A stretch of 64,000 bases of DNA from NCBI GenBank assembly GCA_030267565.1, contig BRXU01000001.1:9775001-9839000 (forward strand), written 5' to 3'. Under the pieces are notes generated by a model. The model worked only from the letters and a program-made list of their open reading frames with translations, was not told the DNA's origin and searched no databases. Source of the DNA: Pleodorina starrii (taxonomy: Eukaryota; Chlorophyta; Chlorophyceae; Chlamydomonadales; Volvocaceae). Positions 42,195-53,976 of the stretch are shown one piece after another; within the stretch, counting starts at the first letter, position 1, and each line of letters starts with the position of its first letter. A program made the translations under genes and the position numbers.

Positions 42195-44315
42195 ATGGAG
42201 GCGGCGGCCGCGGCGGGGCCGCTCCGACGGGGCCGCGGCGCCGCCGCCGCCGCAGGCGGCGACGGGGGGGACGGCCTCCACGGAGGCGGCGCGGAGGAGG
42301 AGGACCTCCTGGGTCTGGGTATCGTGGACGTGGACGGTGTGGATGATGTGTTGTTGGCGGCGGGCGGCGGTGCGGTCGATCCCGCTGGAGCTGAGGCGGA
42401 TGGCGGCGAGGGCGAGCGGATGGTGCGCACCTCGGACGGCTCGCTGCGGCCGCTGTCGGTACTGGAGGCGGAGCTGCGGGCGGGGCTGGCGCAGGTCGCG
42501 GGTGAGTGGGGTCGTTGCGGCGGGCCCTGCGTGCTGCGCGCGCGTGCGAGGCTAGGAGAAGGCGGACGGGAAGGGAAACGACGCGGCGGGTCGCCGCAGC
42601 GACGCACGAAGGGAGGCACTAAGCAGGCGCCCTGCCATTGCGGGAAAATGCTGGTGCAAACCCTGTTCAGTAAAACGCGGCGCGCTATCTTGCTCTCGAC
42701 CCAGGCCGCGAGAGACCGCCTCCCGATCACGTTGCCATCTCGCTCGCTCTTCGTCACCGCCTGATCTGTGATCCTGCCCACCCTCTGCGCGGAAAACACG
42801 CCCATCGGCCACCGCCCGCCACAGCCCTGCGCTCCCAGCTGGCGGCGGTGGGCCGCGGCGTGGCGGACCTGCTGCTGCTGGGCCGCTGGCCGCCGCCCCT
42901 GGAGTTGCCCGCGGAGGCGCTGGGCTGGTGTGAGAGTGTGCCGCACGGCTTCCTGTGCCCCATCACGCACTCACTCATGACCCAGCCGGCGCTGCTGGTG
43001 AGCCCGCAGCTCAGCGAGGCCAGCCCCACCTACGAGCTCAGCGCCATACGACAGTGGCTCCGGAGCAACAGGTGCGGTGCAGTGTGTGCGTGGTGGTGGT
43101 GGTGGTGGTGGTGGTGGCGGATAGGCTGCCCGGTTGGGGTGCGGGGGCCGGCTGGCGTGGTAGTGGAGCGGGTTCGGGGGCCGGAGGAGGTTAAATTGGA
43201 TTGGAGGGAGGTGCGGTACTGAGTGGGGGTAGCGCGCTCGAGGCTGTGTAGCAAGTGGCGGGGCGAGCAAGTTTGCCGCTGGGACACCGCACCCGCCCGG
43301 GGGGCCTGCAGACAGCGCACCGCCATCACCGCATCTTCGCCCGCCCCACCATTGAATTCCTGGATCTAAACCGTATGCGCTCGCGAGCGTCGTGCATCTT
43401 TCCCGAGCCCACGCGACAACGTCATGCTTGTGTCGTTCGGTCGCATGGCTTCGCGCACAGGCGGGCCCCCTTTGCTGGACTCCTCGAAGCCCCCATGTCC
43501 ACCATTCCAGTGCCCCCCCCGCCCGATGGATCGGTGCCTATTAGGCCCCTTCCGCTCCTCGCGCTTCTCTCCTTCCCAACCTCCTTCCTTCCTTGACCCC
43601 CTTCGCCATCGCCCCCGCTCTCCCCTCCCGCAGGAGCGACCCCACCACCGGCCGTTACCTGCACACCTATCACTTCATCCACAACGACAACCTGCGCAAG
43701 GCCATTGAGGACTGGGTGCAGGACAGACTGGCCCGGGAGCAGCAGGAACACCAGTACCAGCACCCCCAGCGGCCCCACAGCCAACTGCAGCAGCAGCAGC
43801 AGCTGCGGCAACGGCAGCGGCCCCTGTCGCCGGCGGCCACCCGGCCGCTCCGGGGTGGTGGCGCAGCAGCAGCGCCACAGCGCACTGGCGCGGGCATTGG
43901 CGCCGCACCGGCGGCCGCGCGCGGGCGGGTGCTGCAACCATCCGGTGCTGCTGGCGCTGCCGTGGCGGCGTCGGGGGCGGCTGGGGCGCCCGGGGCGGGC
44001 CGCTACAATCCGGTGGCGGGGCCGGGCGCGGGGCAGCGCAGCGTGTGCGTGGGGACCTCAGAGATGGGGCTGCGGATGCAGTCACCGGAGCGGGGCAGGC
44101 AGCCTGGCCGCGGCGGCGCCACCCTGGCGGCCGGGAGCGGCTCCAGGGGGCGCTCCAGGTCGCGCGGGCGGACGCTGCGGCCGGCTGCAGCTGATGGCGG
44201 CGGGGCGGGCGGCAGTGGTGGCGCGGGCTCGGCCACCGCTGCGGTGCTCGCTCGGCAGGCGGTGCAGCGGGCAACGTCGCGGCAGCGCGGTTTGCAGCGG
44301 GCACAGCCGCAATGA
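42195..44315 (+). CDS. U-box E3 ubiquitin ligase
   Basis: Exons 42195-42501, 42825-43071 and 43634-44315 join in phase to 411 residues. The U-box spans about residues 137-215: VPHGFLCPITHSLMTQPALL, then TYELSAIRQWLRSNR spliced to SDPTTGRYL, then FIHNDNLRKAIEDWVQDRL. This is the PxxFxCPIT/dP/tYer.aI..Wl/LI.N..Lr..I..W pattern of U-boxes, a RING-like fold without zinc ligands that binds E2 enzymes. The N-terminus is Ala/Gly/Asp-rich. The C-terminal 190 residues are Gln/Ala/Arg-rich, with no ARM, WD or kinase domain, so the substrate-binding part is unclear. The ATG at 42195 is the first in frame. An acceptor at 42152 could mean an additional 5' exon, so the true N-terminus may be longer. Confidence 0.82.
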
Positions 44316-47089
44316 GGCGCGGAGGCGTCGCCTGGGAAGGTTGGGGATTACGGGAAGAGGTCTTCAGCAGTCGTGGGCGTTCCTTTCCCAGTCGAGGGGG
44401 ACGGGCGGTGCCAGTGGGGGCTGGGAAGGTTGTGAGGCGCTTTGGTAGGAGATAGGCGTGGACTGTGCATTTTGGGATGTCCCCGCTTTCGCGCAGGTTT
44501 TCCCACCCAGGGGGAAAGGCGTGCGGGGCGTTTTGGGTTTTGGCAAAAGGCAGCGAGGGCTGAGAGGGGCGGCGGGTGGTGCTGCGCTTCATGACGATGC
44601 GGCTTGCGTGCTGCCCTCTGGCCGGGGATTATGGTACGGTTACCGTATGTGGGGAGGCACGGGCCACGGGGAGGCGGGGGAAACGCCATGCAGCTGGCGT
44701 ACTCTGTCAAGGAAGGGCTCCGGGTAATCACTCATTCAGCAGGCGCAATGGCAATGGATGCATCCACGGCATTGGAGAGCTGCCTCGTCGGGAGCAGCGG
44801 GGACATTGGCAGGGCGATGACTCCCTGAAGATTCCGCTGGTCGCTGGCATGTATCGGGGGCTTGAAGGGAGTTATCCCTTCGGCGCCGGTTTGGGATGAG
44901 GATGCCCTCCGGGGGGGGGCTCGCTCCTCGGAACTGCATGCGATGCGCGCAGGAGAAGTCTGGCTGCTGGTGCTTGCATGCATTTGCGCCGTCCCAAGCG
45001 TTGTAGCTTTCGTTCCCCGTCGGCCCCCCTTCGGGAGGTGATGGCGCACTTGGGGTACTCCAGCCGTTGCGCGCTCGGTGTGCGGCTGCATCGCTCCCGC
45101 TGCGCCGTAAGGCTACCCTATGCGTACATCCGCGGGGATGCGGCAGCAGGAGAGCGGACCGCCTGATCGGCCCCCTGCTGGAGGGAGGGAGGGAGGCTGG
45201 CCGGTCGACGTGGCCAGTCGATGACTGGGACGTGTTACCGGTATCCTGGGGACGCGCTGCAAGAGCTGCGGGCTGGGGGGGATGAACGGCCGCCTGTGTC
45301 ACCGCTACGTAGAGCGAGGTTTCGGAATTTGGACCAGGATGATGGCGGCATCCGCGAGGAGAAGACTAATGCAATTGCCGCACGCGCGCGCGTGCATGTT
45401 AGCAACATGGTTCACGCTGGCCTTTGCCGCCGGCCGGCAAGCGGGGCGCTTAGCGACCTTTGCCGCTGCATGGGCTGCTTGTAGAGGGAACGCGGGCCCC
45501 CGTTCATTCAGGCTGTTCATTTTCCGTGCGGTGCAAAGTGCACCCCACGGCGGAGTCGGAGCACCTTGACGTGGCGCGAGCGAGGAGTGGCAGTACGTGG
45601 GCGGGTCGCAGGGCGGCATTTCAGGGCACCCTCGAACCGACCCGAAGCCCGAAGCAGCGGTCCAGGTGTCAGGGGAGCTACATAGTTGTGTCAATGCGTG
45701 TATTCCAATCGTCGCGAGTACAGTACAGTTTTAGAGATGCTATGGGCAGTATGGACACTACCCATCATCTACCGCAAGGTCCCCTTGCGGATGTAATAAT
45801 GTGCGCTGTGTGGGGGTGTTCTCCTTATGAGTGCTGCTGTCAAGCGTGTAGACGGGCCCGATGTCGTCGTGGGTCAGCGTCCTGTAGGCAGTGCTGGTTC
45901 TCTTGTTCCGTGGCGCCTCTTGGGACCCGCTGTCCTGGCGTCGCTGTTAGCGGCGTGTCGGCTGTGCGGGTCTGTCCCCCCTCTGCAGGGCTGGCAACAA
46001 GGCCATGGCTGGCAAGAGGACTTCTTGCCACTTGCAATGAATCGGTGAACATCATCGTGTACATACCCCAAACAAATCCCACCAGCGACAAAAGTCGCCA
46101 CGCCGCAGCCCCTGTCGTATTTGCGCACCTGTACAGACATTGCTCAAACGTTGCCGCGAACCTTCACCTGCTGATCTGCAATCGGCTAGACGCTTCCTAG
46201 GGAAACTGCATCCGCAGTGGCAGAACGGCGCAGGAGGCCCCTGCTTCCCTTGACCCAGGCTGAATGGGAGGCAGCTGCCAGTCGAGGTTGGCCGGTGGCC
46301 TCATTGCATTTACGGTACCTAAAACTCCTTCCGCGCATTTGGCCAGTACCCGCTTCCACATTTCGACAGATAGTCGATTTCCACGTGCATTCTACTGAAG
46401 AGCACGCCCGCCCTGCAGCTGCACACCCACGCCACATTTTCCAGAGACCCCACGGCTGGATCCAGGCAACCAGCCTAGCTGCCACTAGGGATGCCGTAGG
46501 CGCCAGCGCAAATCGCCACCTGACTGCCTCAACCACCCCCGCCATAAAACCTGCTCGAGCAGCCTGCGTTGGCAACACTCTGCACGCCAAAGAGCCCTTC
46601 CGCTTTCAAGTCTAAGCGAGGCCACCGCTGCAGAGAAAGCAACCGCCTCGTGAGGTCGTCGCAAAGCGAGAGTCCTGGACCTGCTTGCGCCGGCTCATCC
46701 TCCCTCCCCCAGCGCCCCGAGCTGCCTGGTCCCCGCGGCAGCCGCAGCAGGAGCGGCATCGGTCGCGGAGAGGCGGAAGCACGCGCCACGCGGAGGGTCG
46801 GAAGCACGCGTCCACCAAACAGCGATCACATCACCGTCACTGCCATCCGATGATGCGGCAAGGATAAAAACCTACGTCTTCACAATTGCACTGCACGCAT
46901 TCACATGTACGCATGCGCAGCAGCGCGGCGGCCCCCCGTGCCAGCGCACACGTGCTGCTAATGTGCGGCCTGCGGCACGTGCATTCAAGCAGCGACGGAA
47001 CGCAGCGGCGGCCGTTCCGGCGGCGGCGTTCCGTCGAACGTACACGACTTGCCCGTGTCCCTTCTCCTCCTCCTCCTCCTTCTCCTGCT
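44316..47089. other. Intergenic between convergent U-box and CCT3 genes
   Basis: About 2.8 kb holding the 3' UTRs of both neighbours. A 132-codon plus-strand frame at 46217-46615 is unmatched and lacks the GC3 bias of the real genes. No other structure was seen. Confidence 0.55.
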
Positions 47090-50000
47090 CTACTCCGCCA
47101 GCATGCGCTCGCTGTCGACATTGTCGTGGTCCTCCACGTCGGCCCCCCCGCGCGGCCCGGCCGCACCCCCGCGGTCCTTCTTGGACAGCCCCGACACAAT
47201 GTCGTCGATGCGAAGAAGCATCTGGGCGCTCTCAATGGCCGTCTTGACGGTCTGGGCCTTGACCTGATTTGGGATGTTGGGTGATATGAATGTGGCACCG
47301 CACACATTCATAGGGTTGTGCGAGTCCAATGCGGCATTGGTACCGGCTGCAGCAACCAGCCGCCTAGGTAAGCATGGATAACCAAAAGAGGGGGTGCGGA
47401 GTATTGCGGTCCAGGACAGGCAAGCTGTCGGGTTGACAGGCGTGGTGGAAAAGCCACGTGGGGGGTGGGCAGCCGCGTACCAGCCGAAGCCCGTGGACGG
47501 TGCTGTTTTTGGCTCAGGTAGGAGTAAAGCTTAGGAGACATGAGTCAAGAGTGCAGCTGTGTACGGGCAAGGGAAGAGGTGTGGAGGCGGTTTAGCGCGG
47601 GCCGGCAGAGGCAAGCCGGGTAGCGACTTTTCACGCGGAATGAGCTTTTTACATGTTGCCCATCCGGGGTACGCAGGGCATCTGGCGCTCGCCGTAAGCT
47701 TGCTTCACACCGTAATCCAACCAGCTTTGCTTGATGATCAAGCATGAACAAGACTCAAGACACGCGCACGGACGCACCTGGTACGGCTCCCACACGCCCA
47801 GCTCCTTCATGTCCTTGACCTCGCCCGTCTCGCCGTCGATGCCCCAGCTGCAGCCCGGCGTCTCGGCGTGTTTGGCGCGAAGCTTGGTGAGTGTGCGGAT
47901 CACGTTGGCACCGCAGTTCTGGGCGAGCGTGCGCGGGATCACCTCCATCGCGACGCCTGGGGGGAGGGGAGTGACGGAGAAGACACCGCAGCGGAGCGGC
48001 GGCAGCGGCGTTAGCGGACAGACTCAGAACCCCGCAATAGAGAAGAAAGGAGGGGTGGAGTATGGCAGTGCAAACAGGCAGGCCTACGGGCCGACAGACG
48101 AGTAGTGGAAACTCGAGTAGTGGAAACTCGAGTAGTGGAAGATGCGATAGGCCGGGAGGAATACCAGCAGGGCGAAGATGGTGGGCGAGGAGGGAGGCAA
48201 GAGGGGTGAACGCGCAGGAATGGGGGAAGAAAGCCGGAAAAAACCGCGGGGCCGCGACATTGGGGACATGAAAACGCACGCACCACGGCCGGGAATCCAT
48301 GAGCAGTCCTGACCCTTGCAAACGCCCCGGCGCCGGCCGCTTTCTGTGCGCCGCCGCCCGTCCATCTGACAAACCCTGGGCCCCGCCTGCCAACGTATGA
48401 TCCGGCCGCCTTCGGCTAACCCCAAGCCCCACCTATCCGCTCACCCAGGCACCAGTCCAGCTGTCCCAGCCAGTTCGGTGCAGTCCAACCCCATCCATCC
48501 ATCCATCCATCCATCCATCCATCCATCCATCCATCCATCCAACCAATCCATCCATTTGTCCGTCTCAAGTTCCCAACCCACCGACTGCCTTGTACGGCCA
48601 CTGCTCCACGCCCTCGACGCTGGCTGACCGCTCCGCCAGTCCGTGGCTGATGGCCATCTCGCAGGCGCCCCCTCCCGGCACCAGGCGGGGGTCCAGGCAG
48701 ATGTTGCGAGCCACGCCCATCGCGTCCGTCAGGTTGCGCTCCACCTGAGACCCGCCGGGGCAGAGAAGAGCGACGAGAGGGAGAGAGAGAGAGTTGCTTG
48801 AATCAGTTGTGAAATTAGTAATGGCTGCAGCAAACAGGAAGGTTAGGGACATAGGGAGCGAGCGCAGAAGAGGAGGGGCAGATGCCGTTCCCCCCCCGGG
48901 GCCGGGCCGGACCAGACCTGGTCGGACCTGGCCTACCCATACTCACGCACAGACGCCGGGAAGACGCTGCAGGGACCGCTGCCCAACCCGCCACCCCCTT
49001 CCTCCCCCCACTCCCCCCATGCACACGCACGCCCCACCTCCGCCCTTACCATCCTACCCGTCGTTTCCCCACCGCCTCTTGACCCCACCTCCCCCGGGAG
49101 GCCTCCCAACCCCCTCGTTTGCCCCCCCCACCTCATTGAGGATGTCCTTGGTGGCCCCCCTGAGCAGCACCGTGCAGGCCTTGGGCGCCTTGCAGTCCAC
49201 GATGAAGGTGAAGAACTCGTCGCCGATCTTGACCACCTCGAACAGACCCGCGCCGGTGCCGACGTCCGAATCGCGGATCTCGTCCGTCCTGCGCCAATCG
49301 TCAATCGGCCCAGTCAATTACGCGGAAGCACGCGGAGACACCGTCGCGATGACGCTCATGATGGTGGTGATGATGACATCAAAGCTTTGAGCTGATACGG
49401 GTGATGATGCGTGCAGCGGCGTGCGCGACCCTGGGAAGCCGTGTGCACGGGACACACACGCAGCTGGGAGGAGGCGCACCCGCCCCGCCTCGCGCCGAGG
49501 CATTGTCGCCTCGGTCCTCCCCATCCCCATCCCCAGCATCCCCCATGTGTGTGCCACCAACCAACAGAGAGCCAAGGTCCAGCACCACAGAGTGCGGCGA
49601 GGGCGGGGTACTTGCAGCCGGGGCGTGCACTTTGGGCGGAAGGTTACCCGCGCTACATCAGCGGCTCTACACCGGCAGCGCTCATCAGCTCACCGGTTGA
49701 CGATGGTGGCCCCGCACGCGCGCGCGATGCGGTTGTTGTCCGTCTTGCGCAGTCGGCGGATGGCCGACACGCCCGCCTTGGTCAGGTAGTGCGCCGCCAG
49801 GTCCGAGAGGCCCTTCTCCGTGATGACCACGTCGGGCTTGAAGGCCAGGATCTGCTCGCACTGCCGGGCGATCTGCTCCTCCTCCTGCTTCAGCAGCGCG
49901 GCCCTGTGCGGCAGCGCACCGGGACATGCCGAGCCAAAACAAGACACCGGAGACAGCGGAGGGAGGGACAAGAGAGGGAAATAGTAGTGCGTGTCTATAC

Positions 50001-53000
50001 ATGAGAGGGAAATGAGGATGGATGGGACAGAGCGCCGCAGCGATGCGACAGAGCGGCGACGCACGCAAACCCATACGAGGGACCCGGGGAGCACCGGGGG
50101 GATGGGAGGCGCGCGGGGCGAGGCGGAGGGTTGGGGTGCATGGGCAGTACAGAAGGACCGCAGCGGACTGCAGAAAGAAAGCGCCACAGTGGGTGCAAGG
50201 GCGGCGCAGGTAGTCCGGCAGATCTGCGCCGGGGAGCCCGGGGAGCGAGAGAGCTCAAGGCGCCCGCTGTGTTGTGAGGTAATGAAGCCGCTGCCGCTGC
50301 GCCGAGTCGACTCCTCCCATTTGACGTCCCCAGTCCCCATCACTGCTCCCTCCCTTCCCCTGCCCCCTTCCTGGCTCCGCTCGCCAACACCGCCTCCGTT
50401 CCACCGCTGCGGTCTCATCTTTACTCCCTCCTGGCTGCTGCAACCAGTACCAACACCGCATTTCACCTTCCGACCCCAACCCCCTCTTGTCTTTCCCTCC
50501 CGACCCCAACCTCCTTTTGCCTTTCTCTCCCGGCCCCGTACCCAACCCCCCAGCCCGCACCAGTCCTCCTCCTCCTCCTCTCACCCCAACCCCGCCCACC
50601 CCCCCTTCATCCGCACCAGTCCTCCTCCTCTCACCACCAGCCCCGCCCACCAGCCCCCGCCCACCCCCCTTCATCCGCACCAGTCCTCCTCCTTGGTGAG
50701 CTCCACATTGGTCTGGTTCTCCCCCTTCTTGTACTCGAGCGGGCAGTCCAGCAGCAGGATGCGAGGGTTGACGATGCGCCGCCGCATGCGCCCGGGCACC
50801 ACCACGTCCTTGTTGAACATGACGCCTGGGCAGAGGGAGGGAGGGGCAGGTGGGGCGGGATTGTTCCCGAGTAAAAGGATGTGACAATAAGCTTCGCTGT
50901 GTGGAGTGGAAGGCAGGTAGGTTGCGGTACTGTTGAGGTAACGTATGAGTGACGGGGGGAGGAAGAGGTGGCGCGGGGGCAGAGGAGGCAAGGGATGCGA
51001 AAAAGCGTCGCTGAGGGGCGCTAAGATGCCGAACCGAACATGGCAATACGTCGGCTGGTCAGAGGTCGGCTGGTCATGACTTCAGACATGATGATAATGA
51101 TCACGACCCCAACAAATCGGAGTAAACGCCTTGTGGCCGAGGCTCGGGTGCCGGAGATGCGAGGCAGAGGGCAGAGGACCTGTCGGTCGCAGCACAGCAG
51201 CCGTCCCGCCCCAGAGCTGGCACAGGCCCAGCCCGAATGCCGCTGCGCACCTCTCCCCCCCCCACCCGCCGCCCCGGCGCATCCTCCCACGGAAACGACT
51301 GCCCAGGCCAGGCCAGGCCTTCCGGCACAGACAGGACACACCGACCGGGCCGCAGACGGCAACAACAGCAACAACTTACACACGGCACGCACACGTCTGT
51401 CCCCGACCCCCGCCCAGCCTGCTTTGCCAACGCAAGCCTCCTGACGCCAGCGGAATCGGAGAGCCCGTGCTCGCTCCTGACCCGGTCCCCATGATCACTT
51501 AATCAGGCGGCAGCGAAGGAACCAGCACGGGCAAACGCAGCTCGCCCCGTAAACGCGGCAAGTAAGTGAGAATATAAAGACCTGAGCCCGCTTTAACGGA
51601 TCGCAGCTGCGTCGCAGCGCCCAGCGCGCTGCACGCGGCATCGCAGCGCGCAGCTGTGCTGCCTGCTGGACACCGAGCCGCTGGGCTGAGAACCCCCAGC
51701 GACAAAACAGGACATGAGGATCCCACGGTGCCGCTCGAATGATGGGCACAAGCCCAGATGCAACCAAAGCCTAGGAATGACTAGGCCGGCGCGCATCAGC
51801 TGGACTGGTAGGTAACTTGGCTGGCAGGCACCGGTCATTCATGAGTGTTCGCGCTGGACCCCTGTCCGCCGTGCCCGACCCCTGGGGCCCCTGTCTGTCC
51901 ACCAAAGATAATTTCGAAGCCCTCCCGCTGCTACCGCTGCTACCAAAACGCCCCATCAGGAAAACCCAACCCCTATCCATGGCGGCCTGCCCAGCACTTC
52001 CTTGACCCGTATATCACCATCGGCGGCACCGATGTTGCAAATTGAAGTACGCACCCTGCTCCGCTCCGCTTCCCAGGCCTCTTCTTCCAAACCCACATCG
52101 ACCCCGACGCCCGACCCCGAGGCGCATCCATTCAACAGCCGCATTCCTGCTGGCTGTGCGTCGCCGCCCGACCCCAGAAACCCGCCGTCCCCGCCCCCGC
52201 AGTCGCCCCCGCCGCAAGCTCACCCTTCAGGACGCGGCAGTCCTCAATGGTCCCTCCCGGGATCTTCTCCACTTTTGCGTAGTTTTTAATGTCAATCTCC
52301 TTCGCGCCGCCGCCCAGGTCCACCGTCACCGTCCGGACCGCGTCCAGGGCCAGCTCCTGTTGTAGACGGGTGAGGTGCCCACGGTGGGGAGAGGTGCGGC
52401 CGAACGGGGTACCGGGAGGGTGGTCACAGAAACGCACGGGCCCGAGAACAGCGCGCATAGCTGTACGGCTTGCTATGAGTGGCGGTCCTCTCAGGAGCCC
52501 GTCTCAGGAGCAATAGCAGGAAGCTGGAAAGAGGGCCTGCATTGCTCAATTGGTGTGCCGTCGCCAGCCAGCCAGCCATCGTGATGCGTACCGGCCGGTG
52601 CGGTGATGCGCAGAAGGGGCACCGGCAGTGGGCTGTGCGCGAGGAAAGCAGCTCGTCAATTGTTCGGCAACGCAGCAACACGAGGAAGGTCCCTTCCTAC
52701 CCTGGCCCCACCATTCCCGCCCTCCGCAGCGGGGTCGCCCCGGTGTCCGCCGGCCTGTCCCTCTGGCTTCGTTGCGGTGTTGCCACGCAGCTGCTTACGC
52801 GCCAATCCTGAGTTTCTAACCCCACCCCGCCCCGTCCCGTCCCTCCAAGCCCGTCTCTCCCACCCACCGCCATAAGCGTCCCGAAGCGGTGAGTGAATTT
52901 GGTGCCGATGCAGCTGTTGACCACGTTGAGCATCTGTTTCCGGTCGTCGGTGTCGATGGGGAACGCCAGCTTGTCGATGATTTTAACCGAGTCCTCCAGA

Positions 53001-53649
53001 GCCCGGGCAAACCCGCGAACGATCACGGTGGGGTGAATGTTCTTCTCCAGGAACGGCTCCGCCATCTGGAGCATCTCGCCGGCTGCGCAGCAGTAGCAGC
53101 AGCAGCAGGTGGAGGACATACCCATACCCCGCGAGAGGAACCAGAGGCTGGCGGTCAGGTGTCGACTGCCAGAGGCGCCATACCCTGAGACCATTATTCG
53201 TCTCCATGCTTACCGAGGATGATGACGGACGTGGTGCCGTCGCCCACCTCCTCGTCTTGCGTCCGGCTGAGCTGGATCATCGACTGCGCGCCATTTAAGC
53301 CCGCCCTTAGCCCAGGCCCTTTCGCTCGTAGATATCAGCCACAGATCATACCTTTGCCGCTGGGTGTGAGACATCGATTTCCCGCAAAATGGCATGCCCG
53401 TCGTTCGTCAGAACGATGCCGCCGTTGGGGTCTAGGAGCATCTTCAACATGGAACGCGGCCCAAGCGTAGTGCGGATAATATCCGCAACGGCCTGTAATA
53501 TTGACGAGTCCGATGTTGCAAACGGCTCTCGCAGCTGGCCAAAGAGGTCCACGGGGCCGCACCTTAGCGGCGGCAATGTTGGCAAATTGCGCCTTCTTGC
53601 CCGTCTCCCGCTTTGTGCTAGCATTCAGTACCGTCACAGGAAGTTGCAT
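47090..53649 (-). CDS. CCT3: T-complex protein 1 subunit gamma (CCT3)
   Basis: Eleven exons in transcript order: 53649-53563, 53492-53352, 53283-53214, about 53082-52868, 52356-52224, 50825-50681, 49903-49694, 49288-49132, 48744-48582, 47956-47778, 47263-47090. They give 557 residues with every phase matching, the usual CCT3 length. The start [15 protein letters not shown] is the conserved CCT3 N-terminus. Group II chaperonin motifs follow: [26 protein letters not shown] and the catalytic GDGTT loop (about 90-94). The apical domain has [16 protein letters not shown] and [16 protein letters not shown]; the equatorial return has [14 protein letters not shown] and [11 protein letters not shown]. 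It is one of eight subunits of the cytosolic TRiC/CCT ring that folds actin and tubulin with ATP. No missing motif was seen. The C-terminal tail is acidic. Confidence 0.97.
48107..48140. repeat. 15-bp tandem repeat, about 2.3 copies
   Basis: Tandem copies of a unit like ACTCGAGTAGTGGAA, in the CCT3 intron between exons 9 and 10. Confidence 0.75.
48491..48540. repeat. (CATC)12 microsatellite
   Basis: A perfect CATC tetranucleotide run of about 50 bp, just downstream (in transcript sense) of CCT3 exon 9. Confidence 0.93.
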
Positions 53650-53976
53650 TTTTGCAGGCTTACGGCAGGCTCTGCTCTATTTTCTGAATGTAATCTCAAG
53701 GAACCTTTCAGAACAGCTTGAGACTACGACGTTAGCAGGTGCTCAACAACGTGACGTAGGCGCATAACACTCAGGGGGAGAGTCGCTGCTGGTGGGGGAC
53801 AGAGCCGGAAGCACAACTGGTACAGCGTTCCGCGCCAAGTCGTACGTGCCCGTACCCGGTGCCCTAAAACGCCGTTTCAATCCTGCACCGCCACACATAG
53901 TCTCTGATAGATGTGTGGTCTTGTAATCTCAGCTGCATTGTTAGGCTGCTGCACTTCAATTCCCTAGCACGGAACC
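53650..53976. promoter_or_regulatory. Divergent promoter shared by CCT3 and NEK genes
   Basis: 327 bp separate the two start codons, which face away from each other. Both 5' UTRs and core promoters must lie here. The segment is moderately AT-rich compared with the exons. No TATA or heat-shock element was assigned. Confidence 0.6.

Noticed and set aside
46217..46615. A 132-codon plus-strand frame between the U-box and CCT3 genes
   Set aside because: No recognisable domain, no splice context and no GC3 bias like the neighbours. It cannot be told from chance.
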